From positions 9,774,638 to 9,838,637 of the forward strand of contig OU342816.1 of the NCBI GenBank assembly GCA_910591455.2: a stretch of DNA of 64,000 nucleotides, read 5' to 3'. A program made the position numbers and the translations under genes. Positions 37,698 through 49,422 of this stretch are shown one piece after another. The stretch comes from Pholis gunnellus. Its lineage: Eukaryota; Chordata; Actinopteri; Perciformes; Pholidae. Position 1 is the first letter of the stretch. The number at the start of each line of letters is the position of its first letter. A model generated the notes under the pieces. The model saw only the letters and a list, made by a program, of their open reading frames with translations, was not told the DNA's origin and did not search any database.

Positions 37698-38344
37698 CCT
37701 TTTGCTCCGTCTCCCGGAGGGGAGAAACATGACTTGTTTACAGTGTCTGTTGCGACAACTAAATGAAATCACATTTCCCATCAGTCAGTGGGCTAATTGA
37801 GGCTAGCTCTTCCATTAGTTGTCTGCTCACATCTTCTTTGTAGGGAGCCAGATCGATCAATGCTCAGCCAGAGTTGGATGCTGGCGTGCATACACACGCA
37901 CACCCTCAACACACGCGCGAGCATTTATAAACCGCTCAAAGTTTAGGACTTGCAGGTGCAACAATTTTGCATATTTTCCTTCGTTTCATACTAAAAATTG
38001 CAGCTTCATCTTTCCCTAGTGTTTTAATTTCAACATTCTTTTCTGTTTTGCATGCAATCCAAGTGGAGTTTCACTGCTGCATAAGGCTCTGAGACAGAAG
38101 GTGATACAATAAAGGATAATACTTTCCATGCTCCCAATGTATTTATTAGGGAATCGGGGTGTTGAGTTGCTCTTTCACCATCTTTTGTGGTGTAAGAAGG
38201 AATCTGGCTGTTCCCACACTCTTGGCAAATCCTGCTTTCCCCAAATGCTTTTCTCAGTAATTCTGTTGTCCTGCCAACGGTGAGTGAAAGCGCAGAAGTG
38301 CATTATGGCCTGGTCATGCATGAGTAACGAGGGGCCCCTTTCAA

Positions 38345-38353
38345 TGTGTGTGC

Positions 38354-38388
<35 letters not shown>
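38345..38388. repeat. (GT)n microsatellite
   Basis: A GT run with a GCGC interruption near its start. Confidence 0.93.
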
Positions 38389-38390
<2 letters not shown>

Positions 38391-38576
38391 TGCTGCCCCA
38401 TAGAAACCTAGTTATTATGTGGTGGCCCTAAGTGTCCCCCTGCTCCTCAGTTATCGCGCATGCACACTCACACATATGCACACAAAAACGCACATCAGCA
38501 TTCATTAGAAACTTGCTTCTGCAGTTCACTGTAATGAATACACCCACGCCATCGTTCAGCACCTTTTCCCTCAAAT

Positions 38577-38601
38577 CCCCCCCCCCCCCCCCCCCCCCCC
38601 C
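38577..38601. repeat. Poly-C tract (25 C)
   Basis: A C homopolymer. The complementary strand is poly-G. Confidence 0.93.
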
Positions 38602-39808
38602 TGTATTTTCCTGCATAAACCATCTGTAGCAGGGAGGCATTAACAGTAAAACTCCCTGAGTATGATTTTATATTCAGAGCAGGTTGCTCTGAGCTTCTTT
38701 ACTGTTGACGAACCATGCCAAGACAAACCTGACTCAGTTAGTGAAAATCAAAGTGTGACAATTTCCCACATGCCGCAGAGAGATCATTTTGCTGTTGGAT
38801 GAGGCAGCAGTTTGGATTCAGTGTTGTGAGGATTATGGTGATACATTAGTCCCAATCTGTGTTGATCTAGCAAAGCAGGAGATGAACAGCCCGTATGTCC
38901 GATTGTCATTTGGATGGGTTTGGGTTTTTATCGCGTCTGCTTTGGTCCAGTGTGTCTTGGCGACGCTTTTGAAAGCTGCACCGTGTTTGCTTTTCCATAC
39001 ATTTCTCCTGCCAGTGCCGGCAACTGTCATCAGCAGAAAGCACGCACTGCCAATACCTGATTCAGCCGTATAGATCCACGTTATAACTCTAAATGAATTT
39101 AAATTTAATGACGTATTCACAAGAGCGGGAAATAGTAACACGCCATGCAGCTTTTCTGCAGAAAAAAACCCATTTTATTATTATATCATTCAGTACATAT
39201 ACATACATTTTTATTTTTTAACACACATTCGATATTTTCAATGTTACTGCAGTACCATTTTTGAAAAAAGTCTCGTCTTTCACGTAACACATAATAATAA
39301 TCTCCCCATCCACTCTCAAAATGCTTTACTTCTGGAAGGACAGGAAGCTGATTTTCTTTTCCGGCGCTGCTCACTGCCTGTCTTCTCTCCTACTCCCCCT
39401 TCCGCTCACTAACGTGACATGATGCAGACATGCAATAACGTCATAAGCGATTACTTAAGCAGAAATTAAAGCTGTACAACAAGTAGACGCATGTTAGATT
39501 TGACTCTTGAGATGACCCGGCTTTTAGCCTTGTGCACGTTGCTTACTGGTGCTGACAGCAGCCTGTCACACACACACAGCAGGTGCTTACACGGAAGCAG
39601 ATCATTACAGTTGATTTAGAATCATTTGAATCTGAAGCTAGATGGATATTCCCTCCGCTGAATGATGAACCAGTCACCAAGCATCCTGCTTTACATGAGG
39701 GACTTTTCTCATACAAGCAACCTAACACACCCATCAACTGGTGTATCTCTGATCTCACTCCATGTCAGTGTCTCAGTCACATGCAGGTGAGATGTAATCA
39801 GTGTGGCT

Positions 39809-39809
<1 letters not shown>

Positions 39810-39846
<37 letters not shown>
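39810..39846. repeat. (CA)n microsatellite
   Basis: About 18 CA units. Confidence 0.95.
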
Positions 39847-39847
<1 letters not shown>

Positions 39848-39968
39848 TTAGCCAAGGTCATGTGCAACTTGTATGCCATGCTGAGGTGTGTTTGCTGATG
39901 TTGTGTCGCATTCTTTATGCCCCTCTTCTCTCTGTTCCCACCATTTTTTTCCCATGTGTGGGGTTGGT

Positions 39969-40014
39969 GCGTGTGTGTGTGCGTGCGTGCGTGCGTGTGT
40001 GTGTGCGTGTGTGC
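39969..40014. repeat. GT/GCGT compound repeat
   Basis: Alternating GTGT and GCGT units, an alternating purine-pyrimidine tract. Confidence 0.85.
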
Positions 40015-40387
40015 TTGAGCTTGAGTGTAAGCGCTCAGACATGCTGTCATTCTCCCTCGCTACAGGCACATTTGTGGTTTGGAGGCTGGCATTGTGCGGC
40101 TTCTTTCTTTTAGTCACATTCTATTTTTGTTTTGCCTCAAATGCGGCATGACTGCTAGCCCACGGCATAGTATAGTGCAAAGTTAACAGAATGCCAGCTC
40201 ACAGGATTTGTGTTATGTCTTTGTTTGTTTATGTGTCTACGTCTCAAATCAATGAAAACCTACTGTTACACAAGATGTGTAAATATATGTTGCAGCACTA
40301 GCAGAAATCTAATGGATTTATCTTTGCTCTGATTTGTGTGGCTGCGGGTGTTGCTTATGTGCCTTGGTGATGTGGAAACTGGTAGTG

Positions 40388-40421
40388 AATGGTTAAATAA
40401 TGACCAGCGGTGACAGAGACG
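40388..40421 (+). repeat. Left arm of a 34-bp inverted repeat pair
   Basis: This arm contains AATAATGACCAGCGGTGAC, and its reverse complement recurs at 40953-40986 with 31 of 34 positions matching. The 531-bp segment between the arms is non-coding and has its own small palindromes. It may be the ends of an old transposon or two oppositely oriented regulatory sites. Confidence 0.7.
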
Positions 40422-40952
40422 GACGTTTTGAGGCTCTGGATTTGCCGCTTTTCCTCGGCCCCTCAGCATGCAGCCAGCGAGAGCCAAAATGGCTCTGCAG
40501 GGTCAGCTTTGGCCCCCTGACAGGCTGACGAAGCGAGCGCTGTCTATTAGGGACCAGGCCTATTAAATGATCAGAGAGCAGGTTCCCCTGACGCCGCTCT
40601 GGCTGAGAGGCCTCAACTACCTCCTGGAGCCCGGCCCAGAGGTGTGTGTTTGTGTGCAAAATGTATGTTTAAGCATATTTTCAGTTGCCTTTTGAAATAC
40701 TTGTATTGTGTAAAGTCCCCCTACACATTTTGATATGTCAGTAAATGAAATGACACAAAGCAACCATCCATGCATACTCATCCTAAATGTGTGTGAGAGA
40801 GTAGCGGTATAGAACGGGCACAGCCCACAGGGTGTTGTGCTGTATCTAGTGCAGTAGCCCAGGAGCCAGATTTATTTCTACAGAGCCGTTCTGCGGATTT
40901 GTTTGCATGCTGGGAGGCTGAAACAAGCATTGAATTCAAACCCTCAAATACT

Positions 40953-40986
40953 CGTTTGTGTCACCGCTGGTCATTATTTGACCATT
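40953..40986 (-). repeat. Right arm of a 34-bp inverted repeat pair
   Basis: This is the reverse complement of the left arm at 40388-40421 with three mismatches. The outer flanks show no clear target-site duplication, so transposon identity is not established. Confidence 0.7.
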
Positions 40987-41693
40987 TGCCAACTGCTTTC
41001 CCAACAGCAACTATGAAGGCATGGGTACACGGTCGCAGCGAATCATGAAGACGCTCACACGTGGCCCTTGTTATGTGGAAAGAAGTAGCATTGTGTGTCA
41101 GCTGTCGCTTTCATACAGCTCCTTCTTTACAATTCTCTACAGCCATTGTTTTTGACACTTCACAAGCCCTGCTGTGCAGAGTTCACAGGTTTAGGTGTTT
41201 CTATTCGTGGTGGCACGTTCCGAATGCAATTGATGCAATCCCGTTTGGCCGCGCTCACGAGGAGATACTGAACCTTTCCCTTTCCAGGAACTTTGAGGTG
41301 TTACCAGGAGTGTTGTGGATCGCGATTGATCAAGCAAGCACATCGCCGCATATGTAAACATCACAGGAGGTGACTTTTATGGTTTAGGATCTCTGCAAGA
41401 GGTCTAGCAAAAGAAACGCATCAAATTCATCCCTTAGCCAAGGTCAAGGTTTCCAAAGCTTTCAGAGTTTCTACCAGTGAACTAATGTGGAAAACCAAAA
41501 GACGCCAGAAGTCGGTCATTTTCAAAAACCTCTCCCAACTCTTTGTTCTTCTTATTTTCTCCACCCACTCTGTCTTTGTGGTTGGAAATCATGAGTTGCT
41601 CATGGCAGACAGACGGCTCCAGATTTCATTTAAATAACGTCCACAAAAACACAGAATCATGCCATTTGCAGGCCAATTGTGTTGGTTTGTTTC

Positions 41694-41695
<2 letters not shown>

Positions 41696-41778
<83 letters not shown>
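41696..41778. repeat. (GT)n microsatellite, about 41 units
   Basis: An uninterrupted 83-bp GT run. Confidence 0.97.
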
Positions 41779-41780
<2 letters not shown>

Positions 41781-41985
41781 ACACGGATTATACCTCTCAC
41801 TCTCTTCCTTAAGTAAAGCTGGATTTTCGGGATATTGAGAAGTTTCACATGTTAATTGGCAACCTGTTTTCTTCGGACTAATGTAGCACAGGAGGTAGAG
41901 CGGGAGTGGAAATGTTATTGTCTTTGTGTATTCACCAACAAATACAATTTCTTAAAGCTGTTTTTATAAAAGTGAAATGACAATG

Positions 41986-41991
<6 letters not shown>

Positions 41992-42056
<65 letters not shown>
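41992..42056. repeat. (GT)n microsatellite, about 32 units
   Basis: A second uninterrupted GT run only 213 bases after the previous one. The flanks differ, so this is not an obvious duplication. Confidence 0.97.
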
Positions 42057-42058
<2 letters not shown>

Positions 42059-43520
42059 ACTTGTTGTGCATGCTCATGCTTTAGAGTGTCATTAATCAAG
42101 TGGAGTATTATTGTTTTCAGCATCTCGCCCAAGTCTACCCATTACCATTTTAATGACATTACTCTGCTATTAATCTGCTCACCACACAGCCACTGGTCCA
42201 ACTTATAAAACTATCAAAGAAGTACTTTGATAAAAAAGAGTGAGAAAAAAACAAGACTATAAAGACAGAAGGAACAGTAATTAAAAAGCCACTCTAATGA
42301 AAGAAAACTCATAAACAAGAAATAGGGGTGAAATAATGGAAAAAGTGCATATGCTGCAGTTTTGAATTAGATGTATGACAGATAAATGGATGCTCTATTC
42401 AGCACAGAAACACCGAGTCTGTGGCAAAAAACTAAGTCATACCCAATGCCTCCAGCCATACCCATTATAACTGTAAATTAGTGTGTTCCCTAGAGCCTAA
42501 TCAGATAACTAAATTAAAGCTGCCATCAACATCTTGCAGTCTACATTTAGGCACTCGGGGAAACAGTTTCCAAATGGTTTTTAATGTCTCCTTGAAAGTT
42601 TGAAACTACGCAATGTTTTCTGTGCTTTCTCAAGCGTCTTAAGGAGGAAGTGAAGCTGAAGTCCATCATAATTGGGAAGATTTTTCTTTACCAAATGATG
42701 AGCTGATTAACCTTGGTCACCAGGTCTAATGAATCTGTGAAATTCATTTACGTGGGGCGTAGGAGGAGGACTTGCGGGCATCCACACTGATGAAGGGCAA
42801 GAGAGGCCTTTGGTCTGCACTTGGCCACTGCACCTCTTAAATTTAGGCCCTTCACCTCAATTTTCAACACGGATAAGAACAAAATCAACCATCAAATGCA
42901 CAATATTAATACATCTTTTATGCATACCCCAATGTATACAATTGAATATATCACTATAGGGCTTCAGTCAAGTAGAAATGGTGTGAACAAGTGTTACAAG
43001 AGCAGAATACAAAAAGGCTGCCTAGGGGTAAACGCCAGTCGCTCACTCTCTCTCTCTCACACACACACCCACACAAAAGGTGTGCTTGTGTGTGTGTAGA
43101 ATACAAAGATAGCTGCCTGAGTTTACCTGCTTGTAACACACAGTTTAAAGGAGACACATCCATTCCAAAGCTTTGTTGTTCCTCAACGGCAAGCGTGACT
43201 TGGAGTTTGAAAATAAAGTGTGCTTAGCTCGACCTATCGCATGTTGGAGAGACTGAATATCAATCCTGTGTAATAACAGTTGATGCATACATCATGATCA
43301 AATGTACCATTGAAGGTAGACGTGAAGCTTTTACGTGGCAGACATCTTGTGGTATACCACATTTACAGACATAACTTTTTATATCCAGTATAGTTATTCT
43401 GTTTTTTATTTTAAATGAACCCATTCTACCCTACAGTATCTGGTCTGATGTAAACAGCACAAGCTCACTAACATCAAATATTTAGCAATTCAACACTGTC
43501 AAACTTGTATTCATCAAGAA

Positions 43521-43850
43521 TAGGGCTGAACAATAAGGGGAAAATAATCTAATGGTGATTAAGTATGCCCCCTTTTTTTAAGGCACAAGTTGATAACGTC
43601 GTACTCATCATCTCACTCATATGCTTTCTCTCTCCACCGAACACTCACTAACGTTCCGCCGGGCTTGCAGTACACTGGCGGAAACCCTGACCGAGTATGC
43701 CAGGCAACCTTGCAGCTAAACTAAATGATGTGATGGAGACTTACTGGGGAAGTGGCTGCGTGTGTCCATGACAGTGCACACGACATCGCGGCTGCTAACT
43801 CTCCCGGACGGGTGAAGTGGAGTTTGCGCCTACATTGCAGCTTGTGGTAA
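43521..43850 (+). pseudogene. Decayed hAT transposon with transposase fragment
   Basis: The left end starts TAGGGCTGAACAATAAGG followed by AAAATAATCTAAT, a terminal sequence typical of fish hAT elements. Further in, the frame at 43734-43847 encodes about 38 residues with the order W-x-L-T-G-x-V-x-x-CVHD-x-A, then AAAN and V-x-W, ending in a stop at 43848. This matches the part of hAT transposases around the second catalytic Asp (CVHDNA...AN), normally followed by an AHTLQL block that is absent here. An in-frame TGA lies just upstream at 43731. No right terminal repeat was found. It is a dead, truncated copy. Confidence 0.7.
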
Positions 43851-45848
43851 ATCCTGGATTTAATGTAGCACTAATACAAATCCAATTGAGTCTTAATGTT
43901 TCACTATTTTGTGTTGGGGATTTACAAATGTCTTGAGTTCCAGATATGTTTTCCTCCCGTCTCTCTCATTAGCTGCCAATGGGGCAAATCCTTCTCCACT
44001 TCTTGCTCAGGAACACTGTGTATCTCAATCAGGCCTTTTATTTACTGGTTGCTTGCAGTGATGCAATAATTAAAGCTCATCCTGCTGCTTTGCTCTTTCT
44101 AAGTTGCTCTGGAGTACGGATCTTCTGATCAGGCTGTTAATCCTTAATGAATTATTGATTTCGTGCATTAGGAATTGGTCATCCAGTGCCGGAACTTTTT
44201 TTTCAACATTTTTGGATTCACTATTCCAAATGTCTATATATTAATACATTGCTCAATGCAGCTACTCTAAACGTTCCAAAGTGACAAGCTATCTTAGGGA
44301 TAGAGATGCATTTCATAATATTACATGTATTACTTTTTTTTCCTATGATTAATGTGACTCTTAACGTTTCATTGCCTGCCCAGGAATATTAGATGGAAAT
44401 TAGCATTGTGCAATATATGGTGCAATAAATTAATTGTACACTGTCCCTTTTTTAAGTAGAAGTAATTGAATGAATTAATAATAACCCTTTCACGATGTTG
44501 CAACATGCTATGTTTAGAAATGCAGTTCCCCTGTTAACAGAGCAGTAGGACTTAAAATGTAATGGTAACATGTTTTGTTTTTTATGTCAAAATTTCATCA
44601 AATAGACTTTATGCTTATATGATTCTTTCATAAAGGGGATATGAAAAAAATATAATATTATCGTATCAATCTCAAGCCTGCTAGTGTCAAGTCAGGTCAA
44701 ATCAGTCTCAATGTAGACACAATCATTAAATGCAATCTTTGCCATGAGCGACGCATAATCGAGGAGAAGATTGCGCCAGGTAATGGAGGAGAAACAGGAA
44801 GGATGCGAGAGTGAAAGGATCGTATGAATGCCTGACATGGGTTCAGATAGCGTATTGGAGAGAATATAATACTGTAGAGAAACGTCAGGCTGTCATGAAA
44901 AGTGTTTGTGGTGGCTTACACAAACAGATAAACAGATAGAAGCCCTAGCGCCTACCGTTGTGGCTTCTGAATCCGAGCAGCTCTACCCATGCAACCAGGC
45001 TGACTGACTTGTTTTCTCCCCCCTCTCATCCTATTTTACCACACTTTCACTTCGTATCTTTGTTCTCCCAGCAATTCTCTTTTCAAGTGTCATTTTTGAT
45101 ATATGCATAGATGCTCTGACGGGAAGAGGATTCCTGAAAGTCGCATCTCGGGCGCCCCAAATGTGCTGTCCAAGAAAAAGTCTTATTGGCTTATCGTGCG
45201 CTGAGAAGACCCATTCACATAATCCTTAAGCAGCTAGAATCCAGAACATCCATCCCTGTCAGCCATTGTTCTCTTCAGGAAAAAACGGATAGTGTGTGCG
45301 AGTTTGCCTGAAAGCATGCCCCATACATATAAACGATGCTGCCTACCCGTCCATGCTTTCATGTATCTTTGTTTGTCGCACGCTGAGCTGCAAATGTGTG
45401 TTCATGCGTGTGTGTCTAGGTGTCACTATAGGAAAAGAATAGCGGTGATTGGAAACATGAAAATATGTCTCTATTTAGATGGCGGCGAGAGGAAGAGAGA
45501 AGCTTCGTCACTCTATTGTAAAATTAACCAAAAGAGGACTGAGCCCATTGTTGTCAATAATCCAACTATTTCCATTTCAAAAGCAGAGCTAAGTGGCTGT
45601 GATGGACACAAAGGCAGCCCCATTACCACTGTCGTTCTGTGCCTGTTGGATCACAGGACCGTGTTCGCCATGGGATGTCTGTGTAGTCGAGGGGCAAACT
45701 TTGCATGGTTCCCCTAGATATAGTTTGTGAACACTTAATTGGGAATTAATGCAGCTCATCAGAACCGACCGACGTCGTTGCCGTCAGTGTTGTAGTAATG
45801 ATGTGTGCTGTTGTGGTTCTCCGTTTGTGTGCCTTTTGTGTGTGGGAG

Positions 45849-45853
45849 TGTGT

Positions 45854-45884
<31 letters not shown>
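45849..45884. repeat. (GT)n followed by poly-G (17 G)
   Basis: Ten GT units run straight into a G homopolymer at 45868-45884. Confidence 0.93.
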
Positions 45885-45948
45885 TTCCCCTGGCAACCTG
45901 ACCAGGGTCAACATGTCACACTGTTTCACTAGCTGAGTGTGCTGCCAT

Positions 45949-46003
45949 ATGCAAATGAGGCCGGCGCCAGCCTTCATACATTAGCGTTAGTGGGCATTTG
46001 CAT
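45949..46003. promoter_or_regulatory. Pair of inverted octamer (POU) sites
   Basis: ATGCAAAT at 45949-45956 and its reverse complement ATTTGCAT at 45996-46003 face each other 39 bases apart, with a TTAGCGTTAGTGGG stretch between. Both are full 8-of-8 matches to the POU-factor octamer. Enhancer activity is inferred only. Confidence 0.35.
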
Positions 46004-47305
46004 AACATCAACTTTTTCTGGTGGAGAAATAGGGCATGTGAGCGAAAGGACGTTTAGAAAGACATTTATTTATTTTTGGGCGAAAAAATTTACGAAATAC
46101 TGACGAAAAAACCACTACCGTGGTCAAAAGACGCTATTATGACAATCTCTATCGCAAAAAATAAATTAATAATCCAATTCATCTATAACTAGCGTGCGTT
46201 TTGTCTCTTTTTATTTTTTATTTGCCGAAATAATTACACTCAGAATAAGAGTGTAGGGAAGCGGAGAAAGAGGCTGTAACTATAATTGTACAAAAGCGTG
46301 ATTAAAAAGGCGCTGGATTATCTACACAATTATCAAATGTAGATTGTTAACATAGTTCACTTTTAAAAATATCAGGGTTAACGTCAATAGCCGTATCTAA
46401 ATGGGAGTAACAGAAAGCCTTTTCACCAGTTATCCGATAAACAGTAACTCCTGCAAAAGAAACGTGTCTGTGTGGTCTCTAGCCGGGCTGACGATGCTCT
46501 GTGTTTATGAGGTTGGGACATGCTAACTACGTCATGATTGACATGATTTGGCAAAAAACACTACACTTTATATTTTCAGTATCGAGGTACATCGTTAAAA
46601 GCGAAATGATATCATACAGTACGTCTGTTATGTGCGTGTTTGTGTGTGCTCGAGGGTGTTTACAATACGGATTTGTCTCCAATCAGCTTTCCACAAACCA
46701 AGCTGTTCTCCAGAGATCAAACAGCCTCCCTCTCACTAGCTCGCTTGTGGATCAGGTGTTGAGATTCCAGCGTGCACCTCCCCCTTTATCTGTGGATTGC
46801 ACCCTCTGTCTCTGTTGCTCTATCCATTATTCTCTGTCTATGTTGCACTATTGCGGTCTGTTTTTGTCGCTGCTACTGTTTGGGGGCAAAATAGACTGAA
46901 AAGCGAAAATATAACAGCAGATAAACAAATCAAATGTTCTGCTTTTGCTCATTAGTTCCTCTTCATCTGCGCCTTTTTATGAGTTCGCTGATTGTGAAGT
47001 AAACATAAAACGAGTTGTCTGTAAATGAAATTTGTGGCCGCATAGTGCCAGGTGTTTGGACTATTAAAATACACCGAGTAAATATCATTTTATCGTGCCA
47101 TATACAGCATACTGTACACAAACTAATGGCAGAAGAATGAATGAAGGAGGGAGGGAGAAAGGGATGGATGGATGGTGAGCCTATTAAATACAATTGTCAG
47201 CATTTGTCATCTAACTATACATTAAGGAATCTCTGTCTGTGAGTTTGCATGTGGTCATGTCCTTTGCATATCTGGAGAACCACTCAGCCGCTCTACTTCA
47301 CTCTT

Positions 47306-47393
47306 GGCGGTTGTATTGCCGGGGACCCAAGGGAGTGCCATGATGAAATTGGTGCAATTTGGACATGCGAGAATACTAATAAACAAGCGAACG
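47306..47393 (+). repeat. Fragment of dispersed repeat (copy related to 1189-1265)
   Basis: It shares the 'gtattgcyggggasccaaggga' and 'aataaacaagcraac' blocks with 1189-1265 in the same order. The intervening part is better preserved here than in the other copy. Confidence 0.5.
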
Positions 47394-47559
47394 GGGTCTG
47401 CGAGAGATATTGGGGGGACTGCAGAGTTGAACGTGGTTTCCGCAGTGGGTCTTCACTTTTGCTGCTGAATGCTTACAACCACACTCGTCTTCACTTCCCT
47501 GGTGTCAACGAGCGTTGTTCTCCATAACACTGCGAGCAGAACTGCTACACACATATTCA

Positions 47560-48045
47560 GAGTCTTGCTCAAGGACACTGTGACATGCGGACAGTAGGAT
47601 CCGCCAACCTCGTGGTTAAAGGAAATGGTAAATGGACTTTACTTGTGTCGCTTTTCTATTCTTCCCGACCTCAAAGCGCTTTAGCGCTACATCTCATCAG
47701 TCACCCATTCACACCCATCCATCCACTGATGGCAGGGGCTACCATGCAATGTGCCACCTGCCCATCAGGACTCTAACTAACATTCATTCCCATTCATACA
47801 AGGCAGGCACAGCTTGCTGGGAGCAATTTGGTGTCAAGTGTCTCGCCCGGGGACACATTGACACGGACGAGTGGAGCCGGCGATCGAACCGCCGGGCCTC
47901 TGATTGAAGGGGCGACCCCGCTCTATCACTGAGCCACAGTCGCCCCCCGAGGACAATCCGCTTTACCCACTGAGCCACGGCCATCCCCAATTGGCAATTG
48001 GCCCGCTCCGCACGGACACGTGTTTTCCGAACGGCCAATCCCCAA
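47560..48045 (-). repeat. Composite tRNA-derived SINE cluster
   Basis: Read on the minus strand, the main copy (about 47947 down to 47610) begins with a tRNA-like head: GACTGTGGCTCAGTGATAGAG resembles the pol III A box and GGTTCGATCGCC resembles the B box. It ends with an 'aaagcgctttgag...gtccatttacc' tail, a layout widespread in fish genomes. A second partial head (GCCGTGGCTCAGTGGGTAAAG) abuts it at about 47946-47985, and another partial internal piece ('cttgctcaaggacactgtgacatgcgg') lies at 47563-47590. This suggests insertion of one copy into or beside another. It is not a functional tRNA gene because the folded arms are incomplete. Confidence 0.65.
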
Positions 48046-48187
48046 ACCGGCACTGTACTAGTGCTTACAAAATCTATTCAACCCTATGTTTTGTTCCATA
48101 ACAGTCTTCATATATTATCCATTTAAAATGTGTGAATTTGTTATTTAAGAAAATGAAGAAAGACATAGTATGAACTTGTTTGTTTGC

Positions 48188-48221
48188 ATGTGTGTGTGTG
48201 TGTGTGCGTGTGCGTGTGTGT
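48188..48221. repeat. (GT)n microsatellite with GC variants
   Basis: About 17 dinucleotide units, two of them GC. Confidence 0.88.
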
Positions 48222-49374
48222 CCCAGCCAACAGTGAGGAAGCCTGTTAGGCACAGATAAATGTCTGACCCTCCCTGGGGTTCGCTTTTAGTTCACAGAGT
48301 GTAGTTTTTCACGGTGATTGGATATCGACAAAGGCATCATGCTCTGGGCCATAAGTTGACCATACACACATTCACATTCACACATATACACACACACACA
48401 TACACACGTAGAAAAATTGAAAATATATGGACGTGAGGATATTCAAAGATCATCTTTGTAGAAAAGGATGGATTAGAAAGAGATCCACATGATCTTTCAT
48501 CGGTTCATACTTTGCTGTCTGGCTTTGTCCTTATTTTCTCATTCGTTCCTTTTTATATCACCTTTGATATTTTCTGTCGTCACTCATTCACCGAGGCTGT
48601 GGGTGATTGTCTCCGCTTGTCGTATTTCTTTTTTTTTAAAGCCCTTTTGTTGCCGGCTGCTAAAAGCTGTTCCCCTGAAGGTGCAACAGTGAGGAACCTG
48701 CAAGAAGCAAGACCATCTTTTCCCCACACTCCCCCACTTTCTCACTTCTCACCTCCCATTTCTTATTTAGTCTTCCTGCTGCGTCTTCTGCTCCTCTTCA
48801 TCTGTGCCGCCCTCCTCCTTTTTCCGATCCCCTCCCTATCTCCCCATTTTATTTTCACGTTGAACTGCCGCCTGCTGTGGAAGCTTATGCAACATCCCAT
48901 ACTACACACAAGACACACGCATGCATACAGACTGCGCAACGCAAGAACACGCGCACAGTCACAAGAGGCAAACTGGAAACTAGAGAAAAGAAGGGTAAAG
49001 ACGACGAGAAGAAGAAGAAGAAGAAGGGATGAGAGTAGTTTTCTCTGACTCATGCAAACCATAATTGTGTTTTGAACCCTCATCTGAGCAATGAAGCAAA
49101 GTTTACTGAGCAGTTGTGATATATCCGGCGGTCTAATGTTTACATGTTTGTCATTGCTCTGTGGCATAACTTGACACCAGGCCACAAATTTGATTAGCTG
49201 GAAACAAACGATCGAGTTGTTTGGTAGTTTTTCCTCAAGAAAGCTTCTATGTACTCTGCTTCCATTTAATGATGTCTGTTTTAATGTTCTCTCTTGACTG
49301 TCTGACCTCTTTTAATAAAAGAAGCTTCAAAATTTCTCGCCTGCAAAGAAACAATCACAGTACAAAGCAGTGTG

Positions 49375-49422
49375 TATATATATATATAGTGTATATATAT
49401 ATATATATATACTGTATATATA
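49375..49422. repeat. Interrupted (AT)n microsatellite
   Basis: Three AT runs are separated by GTG and CTG, together forming a largely self-complementary stretch. Confidence 0.88.

Larger units (their letters stand above)
36922..43520 (+). other. Presumed cadm2 intron 1, third block
   Basis: No exon is supported. It contains the densest group of GT/CA arrays in the window (37634 to 42056), a 25-C run and the widely spaced inverted repeat pair at 40388-40986. The ORF at 39583-40113 runs through CA and GT arrays and is not credible as a gene. Confidence 0.5.
43851..47560 (+). other. Presumed cadm2 intron 1, fourth block
   Basis: AT-rich with no supported exon. The 141-codon ORF at 45292-45717 and the 132-codon ORF at 46501-46899 have no recognised domain or convincing splice context. 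It holds the octamer pair at 45949-46003 and a dispersed repeat at 47306-47393. Confidence 0.5.

Noticed and set aside
45292..45717. 141-codon ORF
   Set aside because: No recognised protein, no convincing splice sites and a composition like its surroundings.
47880..47985. A real tRNA gene on the minus strand
   Set aside because: A- and B-box-like motifs are present, but the acceptor and anticodon arms do not pair and a SINE body follows directly.
48512..49185. 178-codon + ORF and 140-codon minus ORF
   Set aside because: C/T-rich sequence with GAA runs gives hydrophobic or basic low-complexity translations on both strands.
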